From: Shewanella livingstonensis
Lineage (GTDB): Bacteria; Pseudomonadota; Gammaproteobacteria; Enterobacterales; Shewanellaceae
Direction of reading: 5' to 3'
DNA length: 64,000 nt
Assembly: GCF_003855395.1 (NCBI RefSeq)
Contig: NZ_CP034015.1
Location: 4,164,001 to 4,228,000 of the forward strand
The notes under the pieces are model-generated. The model did not search any database. It saw only the letters and a program-made list of their open reading frames with translations, and was not told the origin of the DNA. Within the stretch, counting starts at the first letter, position 1. Each line of letters begins with the position of its first letter. This document shows positions 59,109-64,000 of the stretch, one piece after another. The position numbers were made by a program, and so were the translations under genes.

Positions 59109-59847
59109 AAATATGCACCTTTTGCAGCCATTGCTGAGTAATAAATGGCACGCTCATGTTATCAATGTTGACTTTAATGCTATTAATTAATGGTTTTTCT
59201 TCAGTGGAATCTGCCAAGGTAAAGCTGATGTAATGTTGATTCGCCGATAAAGTCATGTTAATTGAATCCCAGCGAACATGATGGCATAAGCGTAATTGTG
59301 AAGATAAGCAATCAGCGTGTAATAGCGCATCTTGCTGATTATTATTACCAAATACAAATAGTTGAACAATATGTCCATCTGAGGTTAACACTTGCCTTAG
59401 CACATCAGCCTGAGCAAGCTGAGGCGGGTGAAGTTTAGAAAATACAAATAATAGAACACTCAATAAAATCGCAATAATAAACAGATACTGGCCTAAAGAT
59501 AATAGTCTATTAGGTAATTCTAAAATTTTGGTGCGCTTAGTGGACACTGTTGCATATAAAATGACCCCCTGCTCAGGAACATATTCGATAAGATTAGTAT
59601 GGGGTTGACACAGATAATTGATAATATTATCAATTATACTTAGCAATTCAGCATGGGATAATGGCTGAGAGCAATTGCCAGAAATAACCACCGTTTCGAG
59701 CATAGATAAAGCAACCACTTGGCCACGATGCTCGACTAACTGGTTTAAAACCCAATATTCATGATCATTTAAATGCCACTGCGCTGCCGTGGTCTTATCT
59801 ATCAACAAACGCTGTGTACTGTCGAACCAACAACATCCTATTTGCAT
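59101..59847 (-). CDS. ToxR/CadC-like membrane-bound winged-helix regulator
   Basis: A 248-aa protein. The N-terminal ~100 residues form an OmpR-type winged helix (LIDKTTAAQWHLNDHEYWVL, NQLVEHRGQVVALSMLE, then a wing ending NLIEYVPEQGVILY). One membrane helix follows at ~116-138 (YLFIIAILLSVLLFVF), then a ~105-residue periplasmic domain with two Cys near 178-184 (HADCLSSQLRLCHH) that could form a disulfide sensor. This is the one-component design of ToxR, TcpP and CadC, in which a periplasmic signal controls DNA binding directly. It is coupled to the ToxS-like gene. Its targets are unknown. ATG 59847 is preferred over a GTG one codon earlier. Confidence 0.8.
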   Translation of the reverse strand: MQIGCCWFDSTQRLLIDKTTAAQWHLNDHEYWVLNQLVEHRGQVVALSMLETVVISGNCSQPLSHAELLSIIDNIINYLCQPHTNLIEYVPEQGVILYATVSTKRTKILELPNRLLSLGQYLFIIAILLSVLLFVFSKLHPPQLAQADVLRQVLTSDGHIVQLFVFGNNNQQDALLHADCLSSQLRLCHHVRWDSINMTLSANQHYISFTLADSTEEKPLINSIKVNIDNMSVPFITQQWLQKVHICG

Positions 59848-60175
59848 CACACTTTCTCAGTGTATCGACTTATGCAAAAAGTATACTCTCAAGTACGAGT
59901 CGCATGAATGCTAAGTCAGCTATCCTCTGGATAAGATTGCTAATTCGTGAACCAGTCCGCGAATATAGCGTTTATTTGCACAAGGTATAATTGCATGATG
60001 ATGAAAGTAGAGGTCGCTAAATTACCGCATCACGAATAGCGCTAACTCTGATAAAGATAGGATAAAAAAGTTAACCTTAGTCGACCATTAATCACAAGCA
60101 GTAACAACATACTAATAAATGAAAAGTGGTAATAACTATGATATAGATGCCATATCAGCCTTTTTAAAACGGGCA

Positions 60176-60202
60176 TAAAAAAAGCTGGCAAAACCAGCTT
60201 TG
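60176..60202 (-). terminator. Terminator of the DUF481 gene
   Basis: On the minus strand AAAGCTGG-TTTTG-CCAGCTTT followed by TTTTT, 40 nt after the stop. Nothing else is seen in 59851-60175. Confidence 0.88.
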
Positions 60203-60241
60203 TTCTATTCACACTGACGTTAACATCCTTTAGACATTAAC

Positions 60242-60982
60242 TTAAAATGCGTAAAGTAATGTCATGTTTGTTTCAGTATCAGTGCTTTCTTTGTCATCAA
60301 GTGGTTCACTGTTATAACGCACGATCACTGCAAACTTCATTGCTAGCGCACCAACGATATTTGCTGTTAATGAGGTTTCAGAACGAGCATCTAATTTACT
60401 ACCCCAGTCGGCAATAAATCTCTGTTGAAACTTAGATGAATCACTTATTTTAGTTTGAAAATCAATCACAGCGTGAGCAACAATGCTGTCGTCGCTATCA
60501 TAACCTTCAGCAAGAGCAGACTCTTCATCTAATTGTTGATAGATATAACCAGGACCAGCTTCTGCTTTTAAAGACATTCTGTCAGTATCAATAAAACGGT
60601 GACCATAACCGGCAGAAGTTGTTGAGGTGAAATCATAACCAGTGAATGGATCAACTTCATAGTTAGTATTGGCAAACAAATAGCTCACATCATTAATTTG
60701 ATAGTCGCCTTGTACACCTAAAAAATAACGTTTTGCGGTTACTTCTTCAGTATCTTCTTTGTATAACCCTTCTAACACATACTGGTTCTCCCAGTTACCT
60801 AATTCTTGTTTTAGCGCTAAACGCGCTTTAAACGAAGAAGTATCAGTATTACCAGTGGTTAACGTTGCACCTAATTCTGCTTCACCAGCAAAAGTAGCAT
60901 CGCCTTCAACAAACTCACTTCCAGCATGTGCTGCAAATGGCATGGTTAGTGTAATAGCTGCAGTAAGTAGCAGTTTTTTCAT
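60242..60982 (-). CDS. DUF481 outer-membrane protein (YdiY-like)
   Basis: A 246-aa protein with a signal peptide (MKKLLLTAAITLTMPFAAHA). The mature part starts with GEAELGATLTTGNTDTSSFK, the DUF481 signature, and continues as alternating strands (YFLGVQGDYQINDVSYLFAN, RFIADWGSKLD) to a terminal Phe (LLYAF), so it is a salt-stress-type beta-barrel of unknown role. Monocistronic with its own terminator. Confidence 0.88.
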   Translation of the reverse strand: MKKLLLTAAITLTMPFAAHAGSEFVEGDATFAGEAELGATLTTGNTDTSSFKARLALKQELGNWENQYVLEGLYKEDTEEVTAKRYFLGVQGDYQINDVSYLFANTNYEVDPFTGYDFTSTTSAGYGHRFIDTDRMSLKAEAGPGYIYQQLDEESALAEGYDSDDSIVAHAVIDFQTKISDSSKFQQRFIADWGSKLDARSETSLTANIVGALAMKFAVIVRYNSEPLDDKESTDTETNMTLLYAF

Positions 60983-61092
60983 GTCATTTCGTCCTTTATT
61001 TATAATGTAATAAAATCTAACGGGGGGGTTATATGCCTAAATTCCCCGCATATTAACACTTTGGTCGCAGAATTGAAAAATAGTCAGCTGAT

Positions 61093-62433
61093 TTAAGCGA
61101 CTAAGCTCTTGCTTTGCCAGCGGCCACTACGCCAACGCCACAACATGGCTAATCCCCTAACCCATTCGTCTAGCGCTAAAGCAGCCCAAATACCCAACAA
61201 GCCAAAGTCTAAATAGATCCCAAGATAATAAGCACCAGGTACCGCGATACACCACATGGAAAACAACCCCATGAAAAACGGAAACTTAGCATCACCGCTG
61301 GCTCTTAGCGCATTAATGACCACTAAGTTAAATGTTCTACCCGGTTCCATGACCAACGTGAGGACAAATAATTGCCCCACAAGGACAACGATATCCTGTT
61401 CATCCGTAAACAGACTGACAAGATTAGGTCCCCATATTACGACAAATAAAGCCACTACACTGGTCACAATCAAACCCAACTTTAATGCGCGATACATTTG
61501 CTGCTCTGCGGCTTTTAATTGCTTAGCACCCACCATATGACCAATAATAATTTCGTTACCAATGCCTATCGATAGACCGAACAATAAGATAAACATACAA
61601 ATTTGAAAATATAATGACTGCGCAGCTAAGGCCTTATCACCCATTAAGCCAACAAATGAAGTGACTACCATAAATTGCAGCATCCACGAGACATTTTCGC
61701 CCGCTGCAGGTAAACCAATATGGAATACCTTTTTAAGCATGGCTTTATCGGGACGTAAAATACTTGGAATATGTAATGGTATTTTGGTATAGCGTACAAA
61801 CAACACCATCATAATGCTCACACCCACAAGTCGCCCGACAACAGTACTAATCGCAACCCCCGCTACACCCATTTGGGGCAAACCAAACCAACCATAGAGC
61901 AATAATAAGTTGCCGATAAAGGTGATCACATTCATCGATAATGTGACCCACATGGCTTGCTGGGTAAAACCATGAGCACGCATTCCCGCCGCTAAACACA
62001 TGGCCATAGCTTCAGGAATTAAACATAAACCAACAATTTGTAAATACAATTTACCATCGGCCATCAACTCGGCTGGTAAGTTCATTAAATTCAACATCAT
62101 GGTTGAGCCGGTTAAAATACCTACCGCTGCGACCAAGCCAACTAAGAAATTGAATCCGATAGATGAATACACCACGGCGCTGGCTGCAGTTTTATTATTG
62201 GCGCCTAAATACTGGGTAATGACAACGCTAGCGCCAATACTGACGAAACTAAATAACGTAATTGCCAGTTCGAACACCATATTACCAACAGACAACGCCG
62301 CCACTCCCTGATACGACACATGGCTTATCATAAAGGTATTAATTGCGGCGGTTAAAAAGTGCAGAGCAAAATCGACGAATAATGGCCAAGTTAATGAAAA
62401 TAATGACAAAGGTGCATTTGGCTTAACAAGCAT
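61093..62433 (-). CDS. MATE family efflux transporter
   Basis: A 446-aa inner-membrane transporter with 12 predicted helices in two six-helix bundles. Features: FALHFLTAAINTFMISHVSY in TM1, ALSVGNMVFELAITLFSFVS in TM2, and the second-half start GLPAAGENVSWMLQFMVVTS. It exports cationic or hydrophobic compounds using Na+ or H+; the specific substrate is unknown. It is monocistronic, with fba 195 nt further upstream on the same strand behind its own terminator. Confidence 0.9.
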   Translation of the reverse strand: MLVKPNAPLSLFSLTWPLFVDFALHFLTAAINTFMISHVSYQGVAALSVGNMVFELAITLFSFVSIGASVVITQYLGANNKTAASAVVYSSIGFNFLVGLVAAVGILTGSTMMLNLMNLPAELMADGKLYLQIVGLCLIPEAMAMCLAAGMRAHGFTQQAMWVTLSMNVITFIGNLLLLYGWFGLPQMGVAGVAISTVVGRLVGVSIMMVLFVRYTKIPLHIPSILRPDKAMLKKVFHIGLPAAGENVSWMLQFMVVTSFVGLMGDKALAAQSLYFQICMFILLFGLSIGIGNEIIIGHMVGAKQLKAAEQQMYRALKLGLIVTSVVALFVVIWGPNLVSLFTDEQDIVVLVGQLFVLTLVMEPGRTFNLVVINALRASGDAKFPFFMGLFSMWCIAVPGAYYLGIYLDFGLLGIWAALALDEWVRGLAMLWRWRSGRWQSKSLVA

Positions 62434-62570
62434 AGAATGAGTTCAACTATTGAGAATGGCTAACAGAATAAGGTTATATCAGTAAATAATGACGTTTAGC
62501 GTCAATTTTTAAGGCGAGGATGATGCTCGATAGCGTTTAAAAAAACAACGTTTATCGTAATTTATTTACA

Positions 62571-62605
62571 AAAAAAATCAGCTCATTCAAAAAATGAGCT
62601 GATTT
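62571..62605 (-). terminator. Terminator of fba
   Basis: On the minus strand AAATCAGCTCATT-TTTTG-AATGAGCTGATTT followed by TTTTT, 23 nt after the fba stop. Confidence 0.92.
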
Positions 62606-62627
62606 GCTGTTTTACGCTATAATTGGT

Positions 62628-63692
62628 TTACATGATTTTAGGATCAAGTTCACCAGATTGATAAGCTTTATACATGGCTTGCAGTGACTTAGGCTTAATT
62701 TTAGAGCCCATGCCAGCACAACCAAATGCTTCATAACGCGTAGTACAAATGTCAGCCATTGCTTCCATTGATGCTTTTAAGAATTTACGCGGATCAAATT
62801 CTGCAGGATGTTCAGCTAGGAATTTACGCACGGCACCTGTGGACGCTAAACGTAAATCGGTATCAATGTTCACTTTACGCACACCGTGCTTAATACCTTC
62901 AACGATTTCTTCTAGTGGTACACCGTAAGTTTCTGGAATTTCACCACCATACTGGTTGATGATTTTAAGCCACTCTTGCGGTACTGAAGATGAACCGTGC
63001 ATCACTAGATGCGTATTAGGGATACGCGCATGGATTTCTTTAATACGGTCAATACGTAGTACATCACCGGTTGGTTTACGGCTAAACTTGTACGCACCAT
63101 GGCTGGTACCAATAGCAATGGCTAATGCATCAACGTGAGTATCAGCAACAAAACGCGCTGCTTCTTCTGGCGTAGTTAGCATTTGGTCCATGCTTAGAAT
63201 ACCTGACGCACCCACACCATCTTCTTCACCAGCTTGGCCAGTTTCTAAACTGCCTAAACAACCAATTTCACCTTCAACAGATACACCACAAGCATGAGCA
63301 AATGCGACCGTACGACGAGTCACATCTACGTTGTAGTCGTATGACGCTGGTGTTTTACCATCAGCCATTAATGAGCCGTCCATCATCACTGATGACATAC
63401 CTAACTGAATTGAACGCTGACAAATGTCAGGATCAGTACCGTGATCTTGATGAATACAGACCGGAATATCAGGATACTGCTCAAGCGCGGCGGCCATTAA
63501 GTATTTTAAAAATTGTGGGCGTGCATATTTACGTGCACCTGCAGATGCCTGCACAATCACAGGGCTGTCTGTTGCTTCAGCCGCTTGCATAATTGCACGC
63601 ATTTGCTCAAGGTTGTTCACGTTAAATGCAGGGACGCCATAACCATGCTCTGCAGCGTGGTCAAGCAGTTGTCGTAGAGAGATAAGAGCCAT
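62628..63692 (-). CDS. fba: Class II fructose-bisphosphate aldolase
   Basis: A 354-aa metal-dependent aldolase of glycolysis and gluconeogenesis, splitting fructose 1,6-bisphosphate. Zinc ligands: His in CIHQDHGTD (and its catalytic Asp), Glu in VEGEIGCLG, and His in [12 protein letters not shown] and ISTSHGAYK-type segments ([15 protein letters not shown]). The longer length and the [11 protein letters not shown] block place it in the class IIB/Calvin-cycle subtype common in Shewanella and Vibrio. It follows pgk on the same strand, as in the conserved epd-pgk-fba cluster. Confidence 0.96.
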   Translation of the reverse strand: MALISLRQLLDHAAEHGYGVPAFNVNNLEQMRAIMQAAEATDSPVIVQASAGARKYARPQFLKYLMAAALEQYPDIPVCIHQDHGTDPDICQRSIQLGMSSVMMDGSLMADGKTPASYDYNVDVTRRTVAFAHACGVSVEGEIGCLGSLETGQAGEEDGVGASGILSMDQMLTTPEEAARFVADTHVDALAIAIGTSHGAYKFSRKPTGDVLRIDRIKEIHARIPNTHLVMHGSSSVPQEWLKIINQYGGEIPETYGVPLEEIVEGIKHGVRKVNIDTDLRLASTGAVRKFLAEHPAEFDPRKFLKASMEAMADICTTRYEAFGCAGMGSKIKPKSLQAMYKAYQSGELDPKIM

Positions 63693-63755
63693 TTTTGTTC
63701 TCCATTAATAGGGTGATTACTCACCTAGGTCGCTATCGTTTGGACGGATTTTACA

Positions 63756-63802
63756 CTCTGACATAACCTACATCCTGTAGATTATGTCAGAGCATTTTTT
63801 TT
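63756..63802. promoter_or_regulatory. Long hairpin in the pgk-fba gap
   Basis: CTCTGACATAA / TTATGTCAGAG with an inner CTACA/TGTAG stem (63756-63792). A T run follows on the plus strand, although both genes are on the minus strand. On the transcribed strand it is a strong hairpin without a U tail. Confidence 0.6.
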
Positions 63803-63849
63803 ATAATAATTATTATTAGGCTTTACGGCACAAATATTTAATACGTGAA

Positions 63850-64000
63850 CTAAGCGCCACGTTTTTCAAGCATTGCAACGGCAGGTAGCTCTTTACCTTC
63901 TAAAAATTCAAGGAAAGCACCACCGCCGGTTGAAATATACGATACTTTGTCGGCAATATTGTATTTATCCACTGCTGCCAGAGTGTCACCACCGCCAGCA
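63850..64000 (-). CDS. pgk: Phosphoglycerate kinase (3' end only)
   Basis: The last ~49 codons of pgk on the minus strand; the rest lies beyond the window edge. The visible protein is [20 protein letters not shown], then [20 protein letters not shown] and MLEKRGA, the conserved nucleotide-binding C-terminal end of the kinase (1,3-bisphosphoglycerate + ADP to 3-phosphoglycerate + ATP). Followed by fba after 157 nt on the same strand. Confidence 0.95.
   Translation of the reverse strand, partial: AGGGDTLAAVDKYNIADKVSYISTGGGAFLEFLEGKELPAVAMLEKRGA

Overview
The window comes from a marine-type gammaproteobacterium of the order Alteromonadales, most likely Shewanella. The chromosomal gene orders support this: bamD / rluD-pgeF-clpB, xerD-dsbC-recJ, trmN6-srmB, pgk-fba, and fixABCX followed by a YaaU-like transporter. 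All calls come from reading the sequence; no database was searched.

Layout. (1) 1-5,050: end of a fixABCX electron-transfer-flavoprotein operon (fixB partial, fixC, fixX), a YaaU-like MFS carrier and an outer-membrane beta-barrel porin. (2) About 5,300-26,100: a genomic island. Its left end has a tyrosine integrase, an excisionase-like protein and a divergent XRE repressor. Two defence-type modules follow. Module A is a DNA cytosine-C5 methyltransferase facing a tightly overlapping five-gene minus-strand operon: an ankyrin-repeat/RpoD-like sigma-70 fusion, a MutL/MORC-type GHKL ATPase, a Z1-domain ATPase, a DUF4420 PD-(D/E)XK nuclease and an AIPR protein. This is the composition of the MZA type of anti-phage system. 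Beside it lie a C-protein-like XRE regulator and a 68-aa gene, each preceded by a near-identical C-box. Module B is a sigma-54 activator with a CARF/RtcR-like sensor domain, a sigma-54 (-24/-12) promoter directly after it, and then a RavA-like MoxR ATPase, a ViaA-like VWA protein and a HEPN-type RNase. This looks like a signal-triggered, RNase-ended conflict or RNA-damage response. An AlpA-like regulator closes the island. (3) 26,990-33,630: tRNA-Trp, then a complete rrn operon on the minus strand (16S-23S-5S, no spacer tRNA) with tandem promoters and boxA elements. (4) 33,960-34,770: a decayed copy of pssA. (5) 34,870-64,000: ordinary chromosome. It holds a DUF4124 protein, clpB (with a sigma-32 promoter), pgeF, rluD, bamD, tRNA-Phe, tRNA-Leu, recJ, dsbC, xerD, brnQ, trmN6, srmB, an RND efflux pair, a radical SAM protein, a PAS/degenerate-GGDEF membrane protein, a large two-TM protein, a ToxR/ToxS-like pair, a DUF481 protein, a MATE pump, fba and the 3' end of pgk.

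How it fits together. The island carries its own mobility and repression genes plus two self-contained, separately regulated defence-like modules. Module A seems to link DNA modification to a nuclease/ATPase complex and includes a full-length-looking RpoD paralogue with an ankyrin front end. Module B seems to link sensing of a nucleotide or RNA-end ligand to sigma-54-driven production of an AAA+/VWA pair and a HEPN RNase. These two modules and their control sites are the most interesting parts of the window.
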